This document shows, piece by piece, positions 1 through 8,969 of a stretch of DNA of 37,606 nucleotides. This stretch comes from Betaproteobacteria bacterium UBA3031 (lineage in GTDB: Bacteria; Pseudomonadota; Gammaproteobacteria; Burkholderiales; Eutrophovitaceae). The stretch spans positions 1 through 37,606 of the forward strand of contig DFDI01000002.1 in NCBI GenBank assembly GCA_002367635.1, given 5' to 3'. Positions within the stretch are counted from its first letter, which is position 1. The number at the start of each line of letters is the position of its first letter. A program made the position numbers and the translations under genes. The notes below the pieces were generated by a model, which was given only the letters and a program-made list of their open reading frames with translations, searched no databases and had not been told where the DNA came from.

Positions 1-494
1 GGGCCCTCCATCACGAGGTAAGTACCCCCTCTGACATGTTCAATTTCAGCGCTTTTTAATGCGGATTCAATGTGCCCGCCAAGACGAGAGCAAACAGGGT
101 GCGCCACTGAAACGTGAGCGACCAATCCCTTCCCGAAAAAAGATTTTTCTCGGGCAAAGGTTCTATCAATAAATTGGTCCACGATTACGAACATTCCTGG
201 GGCGAGATCCTCTCGTAACGAACCTACTGCGCTCACTGAAACCAAATCCGTAACCCCTAACCGCTTCATCCCATCAATGTTCGCTCTATAGTTAACGTGG
301 CTGGGTGAAACCACATGGCCGCGCCCATGACGAGGGAGAAATACTGTTTTTTGTCCTCTAAACTCCCCGACCAGATATTCATCAGAAGGGGCCCCAAAGG
401 GACTTTCAACTTTTTTCCACTCGGTATTCTCCAGCCCCTTTATGTCGTAAACACCACTACCGCCGATAATTCCAATAACCGTATCAGCCACCAT
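1..494 (-). CDS. mtnP: S-methyl-5'-thioadenosine phosphorylase, 3' part beyond left edge
   Basis: Phosphorolytic cleavage of methylthioadenosine, the by-product of polyamine synthesis, to adenine and methylthioribose-1-phosphate (cytosolic). The first 164 residues are visible. They show the phosphate-binding GGSG (11-14), RHGRGH (55-60), VNYRAN (67-72), GSLRE (91-95), a DQFIDRT block (106-112) and the start of the MEG purine-site motif at the edge. The DQFIDRT and GSLRE blocks resemble true MTA phosphorylases more than thioinosine phosphorylases, although the latter cannot be fully excluded without the C-terminus. The ATG is preceded by GAGG about 8 nt upstream. It is the last visible gene of the minus-strand run, 97 bp after lgt. 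That gap is AT-rich and holds only weak dyads, so cotranscription with lgt or a private promoter are both possible. With metK and ahcY in the same window it completes by-product removal around SAM. Confidence 0.88.
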   Translation of the reverse strand, partial: MVADTVIGIIGGSGVYDIKGLENTEWKKVESPFGAPSDEYLVGEFRGQKTVFLPRHGRGHVVSPSHVNYRANIDGMKRLGVTDLVSVSAVGSLREDLAPGMFVIVDQFIDRTFAREKSFFGKGLVAHVSVAHPVCSRLGGHIESALKSAEIEHVRGGTYLVMEG

Positions 495-591
495 TGTTAC
501 GTCCTCTTTTTAAATATTATGAAAAATTTATTCTTACGACTTAAAGCATAAGTCTCAATTTTTGTTCACCCCAAGAAGGTGTTCGTATCAT

Positions 592-1374
592 TTACTGTTT
601 TTGTCCTGCCCGACACATTAGAAATGCACCAAGCAACAACATAGGGAAACATAACCATTGTCCCATTGAAAATCCAAATGATAAAAGTCCTAAGTGTGCA
701 TCAGGCTCTCTCATAAACTCCACCACAAATCTAAATAATGCATAAACCACTAAGAACAGTCCTGATGTCACACCGATTGGTGGTTTTGTTCTTGAGAAAA
801 ACCACAAAATAGTAAATAACACTATCCCTTCAAGAAAAAACTCATACAACTGCGATGGATGCCTACCCGAAAGCGTACCTGATTGCGGAAAAACGATGGC
901 CCAAGGAACATCCGTAGCGCGCCCCCAAAGTTCCCCATTAATGAAATTACCTATACGACCTGCTGCCAATCCTAATGGGGCTAGCGGCGCCACAAAATCA
1001 GTCAGAACTAGCCAGTTTTTTTGTTTAAATCGAGCGTAAAGTGCTACCGCTACGCAGACCCCGATTAATCCCCCATGAAACGACATCCCCCCCTTCCAGA
1101 CATACAATATCGATATTGGGGAATGAAGCACACCGACTAAATCATAAATCAACGCGTACCCTAGGCGACCTCCTACGATGACCCCTAAGATAATATAAAA
1201 CAGTAAATCGTCGAACTCTCGTATCGAAATGGGGGGGTTCTGATTCGCGCGTATTCTTGCTCGGCCGAGTATCAAGCCTGTGGCGAAGCCGACTAAATAC
1301 ATCAATCCATACCAACGTACAGCAATCGGTCCAAGGTGAACCGCTATAGGATCAAACTCAGGGTGATACAACAT
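592..1374 (-). CDS. lgt: Prolipoprotein diacylglyceryl transferase
   Basis: Inner-membrane enzyme that transfers diacylglycerol from phosphatidylglycerol to the lipobox cysteine of prolipoproteins, the first step of lipoprotein maturation. The 260-residue product is close to the usual family length and is built of about seven hydrophobic segments. The family hallmark GRIGNFINGE lies at 139-148, and HGG at 100-102 corresponds to the essential histidine loop of the E. coli enzyme. RHPSQLYE (171-178) is also typical. The ATG lies 10 bp after the mtgA stop with no clear Shine-Dalgarno sequence, suggesting translational coupling to mtgA within the envelope operon. Identification is secure. Confidence 0.96.
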   Translation of the reverse strand: MLYHPEFDPIAVHLGPIAVRWYGLMYLVGFATGLILGRARIRANQNPPISIREFDDLLFYIILGVIVGGRLGYALIYDLVGVLHSPISILYVWKGGMSFHGGLIGVCVAVALYARFKQKNWLVLTDFVAPLAPLGLAAGRIGNFINGELWGRATDVPWAIVFPQSGTLSGRHPSQLYEFFLEGIVLFTILWFFSRTKPPIGVTSGLFLVVYALFRFVVEFMREPDAHLGLLSFGFSMGQWLCFPMLLLGAFLMCRAGQKQ

Positions 1375-1384
1375 TATTCATGTA

Positions 1385-2071
1385 TTACTCATTAGGGATT
1401 TTGACCTGCGACATTCTGCCACGAATAATCTTTACTTTTCTAAGGGACCCCTCAGTGTCGCCAATAATATCGAACCGCCGCGGGGCCGGTATGTAGGAGG
1501 CCAATTTAGCCGCCTGTACTTCACTAAGTGTCTCAGCGCTGCGATTAAAATAATGTCTGGCTGCAGCCTCGATACCATAAACGCCTCTGCCCCACTCTAT
1601 GACATTCAAGTAAATCTCCAGAATTCTTTGTTTAGATAAAGTTGCCTCCAACATAAGTGTCACAATAGCCTCTTGGGCCTTTCTCCAAACTGATCGGCTC
1701 GGCGATAAAAACAAATTCTTTGCTAGCTGTTGGGTGATAGTAGACCCCCCAGAAACAATCTTTCCTTCTTTCGCATTCTTCGAGGCGGCATGCCTAATGG
1801 ACTCCCAGTCAAAGCCATGATGATCTACAAACTTAGCATCCTCAGATGCAACCACAGCTGATTTAACATGTGATGAGATACGCTCATAATTAACCCATTC
1901 GTACATTAACCCCTTATTATTTTCTTTCTTGTATGCGCTCATGAATGAGGTGCTAGCAGGTTCTACCCATCTTAAAATCAACACCCGACCCGCAAACCAT
2001 AATTCATAGACCAGAAACAACAAAATGACTAACCAAGCTAATTTTGAAGTCCAGCGTCTTTGTCGCTTCAT
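1385..2071 (-). CDS. mtgA: Monofunctional peptidoglycan glycosyltransferase
   Basis: Polymerises lipid II into glycan strands at the periplasmic face of the inner membrane; a GT51 domain without a transpeptidase. An N-terminal membrane anchor lies at about 11-33. The catalytic Glu is in the SEDAKF motif (Glu77) and the GGSTITQQLAKN signature is at 108-119. The ATG at 2071 was chosen because it overlaps the aroE stop as ATGA and gives a 228-residue protein with a short basic tail before the anchor, as in E. coli MtgA. A GTG at 2125 in the same frame would add 18 residues and a 58-bp overlap; neither start has a good Shine-Dalgarno sequence. It lies between aroE and lgt in a conserved betaproteobacterial order. 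Confidence 0.94.
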   Translation of the reverse strand: MKRQRRWTSKLAWLVILLFLVYELWFAGRVLILRWVEPASTSFMSAYKKENNKGLMYEWVNYERISSHVKSAVVASEDAKFVDHHGFDWESIRHAASKNAKEGKIVSGGSTITQQLAKNLFLSPSRSVWRKAQEAIVTLMLEATLSKQRILEIYLNVIEWGRGVYGIEAAARHYFNRSAETLSEVQAAKLASYIPAPRRFDIIGDTEGSLRKVKIIRGRMSQVKIPNE

Positions 2072-2904
2072 GTCGTGCGCAAAGCCTGCATAACCGCTCG
2101 TGTCTCTGGTCTCTTGCCTCGCCACAAGAAGAATGATTCTGCGGCTTGCTCGACAAGCATCCCCAACCCATCTGAAATTTGATATGCCTTAGCAGCCGTG
2201 GCCCAACGGCTGAACGATGTTTTATCTTTACCGTACATCATGTCATACGCCAAAGCATTGCGTCCTAGAACACTCGGGCTGAGCGGGAAAGCATCCCCAC
2301 TTAGACTGCTCGATGTTGCATTCACAACCAAGTCAAATTCATCCTCAACAATATCGTGTAACCCACCCGAAGACAGCACAATAGGAAAACCTTTGGTCTC
2401 TGTTTTAATCGAGTTAATCAACTCGTGTGCTTTGTCTGGTGTTCGGTTAACAACCATGATTCGTTTTGGGCGTTCCTCGGCAAGAGGCAGCAAAACACCC
2501 CGCGTCGCTCCGCCAGCACCTACAATTAGGATCGATTTATCAACAACAGGAAATCCCAAATTACGAACGATATCGGTGACCAAGCCTAAACCATCGGTAT
2601 TTTCAGCAAGGACCAATCCACCTTTGTTCACCAAGGTATTTGCAGCTCTGGCATGTTCTGCGCGACTCGAACGAGTTGTCGCCAGAGCATAAGCATCTAA
2701 TTTAAATGGAACCGTCACATTAGCCCCTAGACCACCCGCGGCAAAAAACTCTCTAACGACTCTCGAGAAATCTCCTAGCGGGCACAGTATTTTTTTGTAC
2801 TCTATGGCCTCACCCGTTTGTTCAGCAAACATTGAGTGAATTTGCGGCGATTTACTGTGTTCAATTGGATTGCCAATAACGACATATTGATCTCTATCTG
2901 CCAT
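2068..2904 (-). CDS. aroE: Shikimate dehydrogenase
   Basis: NADPH-dependent reduction of 3-dehydroshikimate to shikimate in chorismate synthesis. At 278 residues it is of standard length. The shikimate-binding SKS triad is at 17-19, the catalytic Lys is in NVTVPFK (Lys68), NTDG is at 102-105, the glycine-rich dinucleotide loop GAGGATRG is at 129-136, and NRT (153-155), typical of NADP selection, follows. The start codon abuts the stop of the upstream TonB-like gene with no gap, and its own stop overlaps the mtgA start as ATGA, so it is deep inside an operon. The neighbours have no aromatic pathway role, so this is conserved gene order rather than a pathway cluster. Confidence 0.96.
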   Translation of the reverse strand: MADRDQYVVIGNPIEHSKSPQIHSMFAEQTGEAIEYKKILCPLGDFSRVVREFFAAGGLGANVTVPFKLDAYALATTRSSRAEHARAANTLVNKGGLVLAENTDGLGLVTDIVRNLGFPVVDKSILIVGAGGATRGVLLPLAEERPKRIMVVNRTPDKAHELINSIKTETKGFPIVLSSGGLHDIVEDEFDLVVNATSSSLSGDAFPLSPSVLGRNALAYDMMYGKDKTSFSRWATAAKAYQISDGLGMLVEQAAESFFLWRGKRPETRAVMQALRTT

Positions 2905-3798
2905 TTAGTTTCCTTGTTTTAAATCAAGCTCGTTCTTCGTAAACGACCATTGTCTTGTAATTGAGAGTACGTCAAACTGGGCGCTTAATTTTGAATCAAA
3001 GGGGTCAAAGGGTGCGGATCGTTGCACAATGTCTGTCGCAGCCTTATCTAACTTCTCGGAGCCGGATGAGCGGTCAATGACAACGCGCTCAACTGTACCA
3101 TCAGCCCTAATCGACACCGTTACAATCATTGCCCCCTCAAGTCGCTTGTGAATTAAGTCTTGCGAATAAAGACGACTACCCAAGTCTTCTATTCGTTGCC
3201 TCCATCGCTCCACATATCTTGCGAAGTCCGCCTCCTTGACGTTTGCGCCAACAAACTTGCGCTTTGGTCTCTTCTGATAATTGCTCCACTCTTTGTCAAT
3301 TTTTGCTTGGAGCTGGCTCATCGATGCTTCATCAACAACATCCATTGAGATCTCTGAATTAAACTTTTTTTGTTGTTTTTTCTCAGCCCGTTCAGAATCT
3401 AACTGTAAGGACGCTTGGTCGTGATTGAGGACCAATAGCTCTTTAATAGACCGTTCAAGCTGATCAACTTGGCGTCCTGCTAATTTAACGCTGCGCTCAA
3501 GGGTATTCATATAATCAATAGGCGCGCTGGTTGTCGCCATTACCTCCGCATCAGTATTGCCTCCGCCTTGCAAGTTAACCTGAGCTAGTGCGTCGGCTGC
3601 ATTTACATGCCGCACAGACTGACTATTGACGAGCACCACATCCAAATCGGCTGAGGCCAAGCGGGGCTGAAGCGTGTTTTGCGCAACTTGAATAGTCAGC
3701 AATATCAAGTGCACCGCCAAAGAGCCGGCTACCGCAATAGCCATTGGCTTAGCAGGCTTAAACATCAATTTTTTCGCCGCTCGTCGATTAAATCGCAT
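2905..3798 (-). CDS. TonB/TolA-type energy transducer-like protein
   Basis: Predicted cell-envelope protein of 297 residues. It has a short basic N-terminus, one transmembrane segment at about 18-40, a long polar region rich in Glu, Lys and Gln consistent with a coiled coil (about 90-200), and a C-terminal TonB-type domain (about 215-285) with the family pattern 'V.I..DG.V..V.I..SSGS..LD.AA'. TonB proteins couple the inner-membrane proton motive force to outer-membrane transporters. No exbB or exbD lies nearby, and the usual proline-rich spacer is not obvious, so a TolA-like or structural role is equally possible. The position between rnb and aroE is conserved in betaproteobacteria, which suggests a housekeeping role rather than a siderophore system. 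The start codon context is weak, and an internal Met12 is an alternative. Confidence 0.75.
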   Translation of the reverse strand: MRFNRRAAKKLMFKPAKPMAIAVAGSLAVHLILLTIQVAQNTLQPRLASADLDVVLVNSQSVRHVNAADALAQVNLQGGGNTDAEVMATTSAPIDYMNTLERSVKLAGRQVDQLERSIKELLVLNHDQASLQLDSERAEKKQQKKFNSEISMDVVDEASMSQLQAKIDKEWSNYQKRPKRKFVGANVKEADFARYVERWRQRIEDLGSRLYSQDLIHKRLEGAMIVTVSIRADGTVERVVIDRSSGSEKLDKAATDIVQRSAPFDPFDSKLSAQFDVLSITRQWSFTKNELDLKQGN

Positions 3799-3846
3799 GC
3801 TTGGGATTGTCTCTATTTATCGGAATTCGGTGCCTACAGAGGCAGA

Positions 3847-5709
3847 TTACGTGGCTGGTTCGTCAGTTACAAGTTGAAGGGTCTCAATCCACTCTGCATT
3901 AGCGAAATTATCAAATACATTAATCTCCAGCACTTTAATTAAAACTCTCTGGCCAATATTATTCTGGGGTAATTTTTCGGTCTTACACACTAATGGGATG
4001 GAGTCCAACCGTACTAAATTATCCCGTAATACTTCGGCCTCGAATTCGCGCTGATCCGTTTGCAGTAACCACTTCACGCACCAAAAACGCTCCATGGACC
4101 TTTGGAACTCCGCATACTGCGCATACTTTGTCTCAAAATCATAAAGAATGCTGTGCAGCTCCTCGCTGTTCGAACTGTACGTTGGCTCACGAGATTGGAC
4201 ATGAGCAATTAATTGTCGTTGATTGACTAAGTCAACATAACGCCTCAAGGGGCTGCTAATCCAAGCGTAAGCGTTTACGCCCATCATCTCATGAGGAAGC
4301 GGAACAATCGACAAGCCGGTTTTGGACTTTGTTTTCACGCGAAACAAACCAGCAATATCAGCATTTTTAAGCTCAGAGCCCCAATGACTATTCGCAAATA
4401 TCATCAACTCAGAAACCATTACATCGACCGGGGAGCCGCGTTTACGTGGCTTAATACTAACAGTCCCCTCCGTCACCTCAAAACTGTATTCTTTACGATG
4501 GATATGACTATTCTTTTCACGTCTAGATTCACGCAAACGACTGGCGAGTTGGTAGAGCACATGCAATTCTCGCCCCCTTAAACAACCCGCCGGTTGGTCC
4601 GGGCCTAAATCAGGATCGAAATGATCCTCTATGACGCTTAAGTCCAAATTATCTGTAACGTTAAGAGCTTCAATTACCGTCTCAATACGACCAACGGCAA
4701 ACTCTGGGTCTATATCCGCATAGAGTGACACGACGGGCACTGTCCGCCCTTGAGACAAGCTAAATTGTTCAATAATTGAAGGAGGCGACATAGTGATCTT
4801 CCCTGCCGGGTGATAAACAGTGGACATTCTCGATCGCAACTCTTTATCTAAAGCAGAATCTGTAACGATACACAGACCTGGAGCCGCAATATGCACCCCG
4901 AGTCTCCACCCCACATTTTCGTCACCCGTCAAAGAGAACGCATCATCAATTTCTGTAGTGGCTGCATCATCAATACTAAACGCGCTCACTTGTGAGACGG
5001 GCAAACCATCTACGTCAGGGGCACAGACATCATTCCTGTGTTCCGGAGTGTTACTAAAATTATCGTATAGAAATTGTCCAAGGTGAAAATCTTCAGCCTC
5101 GGGCATGACTGATAATTTTGCAAAGAGCGCTCGTCTTCCAATTTTTAATTTCACACATGCTTGCTCAATCGCTTTTTCCTCTATCTGATTTTTGTCTGGG
5201 CCGTAGAGCAATCGAGGCAAGCTATCAACAAACTCCGTTGGCATGACGTATTCACATAATTGCTCAACATGACTTGCGAGTAACCGCTCACGCTGCCTCT
5301 TGACCTCTAAAGCGGTTTTGGCCGCCCTCAGGGCCTCAGCGGTAGCAGGCTTAAAATTTCCCTGTCCTTTTTTATAAAAATGTGTCGGGTGATCGAATAA
5401 AACCGTTAGAACACTAGCCTCCTGTTCTTGCGTAATTGACTGCCCAAAAAATGCTTTTGCGACTATTGAATATATGCTCTCAGAACCATCAAATGCCTCC
5501 CATAGGAGATCAGGATCAATAGTTTTTGCGATTTCTTGTGCGTTATTAAAAAAGTCATCCGGGCTCGTGCCATCAAAAAAGATAAACACGTGATTCGCTT
5601 TGACCTTGACTTGTTTACCAAACTGACTCTGCACCTGAAGCGACGTACCCGTCTCTTTCAAGACGCGCCCAACCTTCAAAGATCCAGACTCCAAATAAAA
5701 TACATTCAA
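3847..5709 (-). CDS. rnb: RNase II family exoribonuclease (RNB domain)
   Basis: Processive 3'-5' exoribonuclease of mRNA decay. The 620-residue protein has an N-terminal region with OB-like character (about 1-90) and an RNB catalytic domain from about 235. The metal-binding acidic motif is visible as SIDDAATTEIDDAF (245-258), with four Asp as expected for RNase II/R active sites. The conserved MSPP (307-310) and SSPLRRYVDLVNQRQL block near the C-terminal third are also present. The length is nearer to RNase II than to RNase R, and no long basic tail is seen. The start appears to be TTG at 5709, preceded by AAAGG about 10 nt upstream; MNVFYLE at the N-terminus resembles known homologues. It lies 50 bp after yqiA and 48 bp before the TonB-like gene. 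Confidence 0.88.
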   Translation of the reverse strand: MNVFYLESGSLKVGRVLKETGTSLQVQSQFGKQVKVKANHVFIFFDGTSPDDFFNNAQEIAKTIDPDLLWEAFDGSESIYSIVAKAFFGQSITQEQEASVLTVLFDHPTHFYKKGQGNFKPATAEALRAAKTALEVKRQRERLLASHVEQLCEYVMPTEFVDSLPRLLYGPDKNQIEEKAIEQACVKLKIGRRALFAKLSVMPEAEDFHLGQFLYDNFSNTPEHRNDVCAPDVDGLPVSQVSAFSIDDAATTEIDDAFSLTGDENVGWRLGVHIAAPGLCIVTDSALDKELRSRMSTVYHPAGKITMSPPSIIEQFSLSQGRTVPVVSLYADIDPEFAVGRIETVIEALNVTDNLDLSVIEDHFDPDLGPDQPAGCLRGRELHVLYQLASRLRESRREKNSHIHRKEYSFEVTEGTVSIKPRKRGSPVDVMVSELMIFANSHWGSELKNADIAGLFRVKTKSKTGLSIVPLPHEMMGVNAYAWISSPLRRYVDLVNQRQLIAHVQSREPTYSSNSEELHSILYDFETKYAQYAEFQRSMERFWCVKWLLQTDQREFEAEVLRDNLVRLDSIPLVCKTEKLPQNNIGQRVLIKVLEINVFDNFANAEWIETLQLVTDEPAT

Positions 5710-5759
5710 CTGGGACTTACCTTTAAGTTTTATTCAGAAAAATTATTTAATACGGGCAA

Positions 5760-6344
5760 TCAAGACGCAGACTCATCATTAACGTAGGCTAAAACGATCT
5801 CTGCGTAGTCTTCAAAGTTACTAAATCCGTGATCACTGCCCCCGACAATCAATCGCCTACACCCCTCAAAACGATGCGCTGCAATCTTCCAGTCCAGAAG
5901 TTCATCTCCAGTGGTATGCACCAGAAATAATTTATCGGACCTTTTAATTTCTTTAACATAAAGCCGTTCGAGCTGATGCAAATGCTCATGCGTAAACTCG
6001 TATTCCTCGCCCGTGTACAGATTTTTTTGCCGGCCTACATAGCTCAATAGCCCAGCATGAGGCGTGATCGCTGGATTGATCAGAACCGATCGGCACCCAA
6101 GCCGTTGTGATAGGTATGCGCCATAGAAACCGCCTAACGAACTCCCTACTAACGTTACATCCTTAATAGGATGCCCGCTAATTCTATCAATTAAACAGGC
6201 CACAGCCTTCTCAGGCCAATGAGACAAGTCCGGACACCAAAGTTCGATGTTCAGGCGCTGCTCCTGAATCAATCGCGCCAAGACCTCGGCTTTGAAAGAC
6301 GACGATGAACTATTGAACCCATGAATATAGATAACGAGCTTCAT
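5760..6344 (-). CDS. yqiA: YqiA/YcfP-type alpha/beta-hydrolase (esterase)
   Basis: Small cytosolic serine hydrolase of 194 residues. The oxyanion region YIHGFNSS is at 6-13, the nucleophile elbow GSSLGG at 67-72 (Ser69), and the catalytic His is in SDHGF (His172). A TTGDELLDW stretch (145-153) supplies the likely acid. The overall pattern fits the YqiA/UPF0227 family, whose E. coli member hydrolyses palmitoyl-CoA and short p-nitrophenyl esters; the physiological substrate is unknown. The start overlaps the mpl stop as ATGA, indicating translational coupling to peptide recycling. Nothing in the sequence links the two reactions. Confidence 0.82.
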   Translation of the reverse strand: MKLVIYIHGFNSSSSSFKAEVLARLIQEQRLNIELWCPDLSHWPEKAVACLIDRISGHPIKDVTLVGSSLGGFYGAYLSQRLGCRSVLINPAITPHAGLLSYVGRQKNLYTGEEYEFTHEHLHQLERLYVKEIKRSDKLFLVHTTGDELLDWKIAAHRFEGCRRLIVGGSDHGFSNFEDYAEIVLAYVNDESAS

Positions 6345-7717
6345 TTAAGTGACTTCGAGCGCAAGAGATCTAAAACCTTTTCATGGATATTTTGGAATCC
6401 ACCATTACTCATGATCAAAATCAAATCTCCTGGACGCGCGTTTTCTACGATCGACCTAGTCATCACATTGATGTCATCAGAAAGAAACGCTGCGTCTCCG
6501 ATCGACGCAAATAATTCGTTGGCATTCCAATCCAACCCACCCGTATAACAATAAACCAGGTCCGCTATTGCAAGACTATCAGACAGGTAAGCATTATGAT
6601 GGCCCAACCTCATGCTGTTTGACCTTGGCTCAAATACGGCTAACACTCTTGAGTCTGGGTAACGTTGCTTCACCCCTTCTAACGTAGCTTTAATCGCGGT
6701 AGGGTGATGAGCAAAATCATCGTAGACCTTAATCTTATTCACCTCGCCAAGAAGTTCCATGCGACGCTTGACGCCCCCAAAGTCCTCAAGAGCCCTCAAT
6801 CCAACCTCAACGGGAACGCCTCCGTGTCGCGCAGCTAACAAAGCTGCTAATGCATTATCCAAGTTATGCGCCCCAAAAAAACTTGGCTCATAAGCGCCCT
6901 GAATTACGCCGTTGTGTAAAATTTCAATGTGCTCTCCGTTATTCAATTGACGATACGACCAGGATTCAGCGCCTCCAAATGGAATCACTTCAGACCAACA
7001 GCCGCGCTCAGTCACGCGACTTAACGCTGGACTATCTTGATTAACAATTAACGCCCCTTTGCTCGGTACGGTGCGCACAAAATGATGGAACTGCGTTTCA
7101 ATCGCATCTATATTCGGGAAGATATCGGCGTGATCATACTCGAGGTTATTAAGTACCGCGGTCCGGGGACGGTAGTGCAAAAACTTGGAGCGCTTATCAA
7201 AAAATGCTGTGTCGTACTCATCTGCCTCAATAACAAAAAAATCTGATTGCGTCAGGCGAGATGACACACCAAAATCAATAGGTACTCCTCCCACTAAAAA
7301 CCCTGGGTTCAACCCTGCATAATCAAGAATCTTGGCTAACATCGCAGTGGTAGTGGTTTTACCATGAGTGCCGGCTACCGCGAGCACCCATTTGGACGCT
7401 AAAACCGAATCATGCAACCACTGTGGGCCAGACACATAGGGCAAATTACGATTAAGAATTTCTTCCATCAGCGCATTACCCCGAGACACCACATTACCAA
7501 CAACATAGAGGTCTGGATTTAGATCAAGTTGCTCAATGCCCCAACCTTCGATTAAATCAATCCCCATCGATTGGAGCTGCAGGCTCATTGGGGGGTATAC
7601 CCCCTCATCACACCCCGTTACTTTATACCCAGCTTGGTTAGCGATCGCTGCAAGCCCCCCCATAAAACTGCCACAAACCCCTATGATATGGATATGCATC
7701 GGTTTCTTTTCTGTCAT
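6341..7717 (-). CDS. mpl: UDP-N-acetylmuramate:L-Ala-gamma-D-Glu-meso-DAP ligase
   Basis: Murein recycling enzyme that ligates the recovered tripeptide to UDP-MurNAc, bypassing MurC-MurE in the cytosol. The 458-residue Mur ligase starts with an N-terminal Rossmann-like domain whose loop IGVCGSFMGG (12-21) is typical of Mpl rather than MurC. The ATP-binding AGTHGKTTTT lies at 115-124, and the central EADEYDTAFFDKRSKF motif, characteristic of Mpl, is present. DDFAHHPTAI, the C-terminal domain motif, is also seen. Start and stop overlap midA and yqiA by 4 bp each (ATGA), so three genes are tightly coupled. Identification over MurC rests on overall length and the EYDTAFFD block. Confidence 0.95.
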   Translation of the reverse strand: MTEKKPMHIHIIGVCGSFMGGLAAIANQAGYKVTGCDEGVYPPMSLQLQSMGIDLIEGWGIEQLDLNPDLYVVGNVVSRGNALMEEILNRNLPYVSGPQWLHDSVLASKWVLAVAGTHGKTTTTAMLAKILDYAGLNPGFLVGGVPIDFGVSSRLTQSDFFVIEADEYDTAFFDKRSKFLHYRPRTAVLNNLEYDHADIFPNIDAIETQFHHFVRTVPSKGALIVNQDSPALSRVTERGCWSEVIPFGGAESWSYRQLNNGEHIEILHNGVIQGAYEPSFFGAHNLDNALAALLAARHGGVPVEVGLRALEDFGGVKRRMELLGEVNKIKVYDDFAHHPTAIKATLEGVKQRYPDSRVLAVFEPRSNSMRLGHHNAYLSDSLAIADLVYCYTGGLDWNANELFASIGDAAFLSDDINVMTRSIVENARPGDLILIMSNGGFQNIHEKVLDLLRSKSLK

Positions 7718-8844
7718 AACACGTGCCGCCTATCTCTACGACTAAAGCCAACCAAAGGCTCATCAATGCCCCGCGAGAGGGACATTACCTTAAACATATC
7801 TCCCATGATGGCCGGAGACAATAATTTTTGTACAGCCGAGACCGCTGGAAGATACTCCTCAAGCCTATCAGGATCAATTGCTTGTAAAAGATCAGTGATG
7901 CCACAGTTAACGAGAAAATCAGCTTGTGTTACATAACCGGAAACCTCAAGGCCCGCATCCATCCCGGCGTTTGCAACTCTTGTAAAGTCAACGTGCGCCG
8001 TAATATCTTTGAGGCCTGGATTATCAAGCGGATCTGAATCTACGCGGTGTTGATAATGACAACTCAGCGTGCCATCTCGACGATCGGGATGATAATACAC
8101 TTGGTGCTCGTAACCATAATCTATGGCGAGTACCGCACCGACGTCGAGGCTCTCCGACAAATTCGCGACCAATCCATTCGCGGCCAAACAAACCTCTGTG
8201 ACGTATGGGGCATCTACATTTAAATGATTAACTGCTGAACTCAAACGTTCATCTTCAATAGATTTATCTCTCCAGACCAAAGATTCGTTTTCAAAAATCA
8301 CTCCTCGCTCTTTCCACCCCTCATCATTACGCGACAAAAGATGTACGGGAAGCGCATCAAACACCTCGTTAGCTAAGATAACCCCCTTAAAGTTCGTAGG
8401 TAGCTCACTTACCCAACGCACCTTGGCCCCAATAGCCGGAGGCAGCTGAGCTACACACTCTTTTTGCCTCTGCGTTAATGAGGGGCTTGGCTCAAATAAC
8501 AAATACTCTTGTATGGGGCACTCGAGCCTATTCAACTCGACTAGAATATCTGAACCTAAAATTCCACTGCCTCCCCCAAGCTCCAAGACGCCTCCGCCGC
8601 TAATTTGTAAAACTTGAGCCACCTGTCTCGCAATAGTCCTACCAAAAAGGCCACTAATTTCTGGGGCAGTGATAAAATCACCGCGGGAGCCGAATTTATA
8701 CGCATCACCCGTGTAATAACCAAATTTTGAGTCATAAAGCGCATGATGCATAAAAGAGGCAAAATCTAGCCAGTTTTTATTTTCTCCTAAGAGCGCTCTA
8801 AACATCGCTAGGGTTGGAGCTTGATCTGATGTGTCGGCTGTCAT
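7714..8844 (-). CDS. MidA/NDUFAF7-family SAM-dependent methyltransferase
   Basis: DUF185 family class I methyltransferase. The mitochondrial relative NDUFAF7 methylates an arginine of a complex I subunit; the bacterial substrate is not established. Family landmarks are an N-terminal FMHHALYDSKFGYYTG block, a GDFITAPEISGLFG block, the SAM loop LELGGGSGILG, and ANEVFDALP followed by IDYGYE. The ATG at 8844 was chosen: GGA lies about 6 nt upstream and the resulting N-terminus matches the family. An in-frame ATG at 8937 would add 31 residues without a Shine-Dalgarno sequence. It is the first gene of the minus-strand run and is divergent from folM, with a 125-bp gap in which I see no convincing promoter for either direction. 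It overlaps mpl by 4 bp. Confidence 0.86.
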   Translation of the reverse strand: MTADTSDQAPTLAMFRALLGENKNWLDFASFMHHALYDSKFGYYTGDAYKFGSRGDFITAPEISGLFGRTIARQVAQVLQISGGGVLELGGGSGILGSDILVELNRLECPIQEYLLFEPSPSLTQRQKECVAQLPPAIGAKVRWVSELPTNFKGVILANEVFDALPVHLLSRNDEGWKERGVIFENESLVWRDKSIEDERLSSAVNHLNVDAPYVTEVCLAANGLVANLSESLDVGAVLAIDYGYEHQVYYHPDRRDGTLSCHYQHRVDSDPLDNPGLKDITAHVDFTRVANAGMDAGLEVSGYVTQADFLVNCGITDLLQAIDPDRLEEYLPAVSAVQKLLSPAIMGDMFKVMSLSRGIDEPLVGFSRRDRRHVL

Positions 8845-8969
8845 TTGTCCATTATTCCTGAGATCGCCTTGGAAGTATGCTAAAGAAGGCCAACGAAACA
8901 ACGCGGCAATTAATGAGCATATCCCTCGAAACCACATGAGTAAAATTTAGAGCATAAGTTTAATAAAAC

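Noticed and set aside
495..591. AT-rich dyad GACTTA / TAAGTC (538-554) as a terminator after lgt
   Set aside because: Six-bp AT-rich stem without a proper T-tract; likely chance in an AT-rich gap.
2198..2692. Long open reading frames antisense to aroE, larA-like, fba and others
   Set aside because: They mirror well-identified genes on the other strand, lack ribosome sites and show no recognisable family features.
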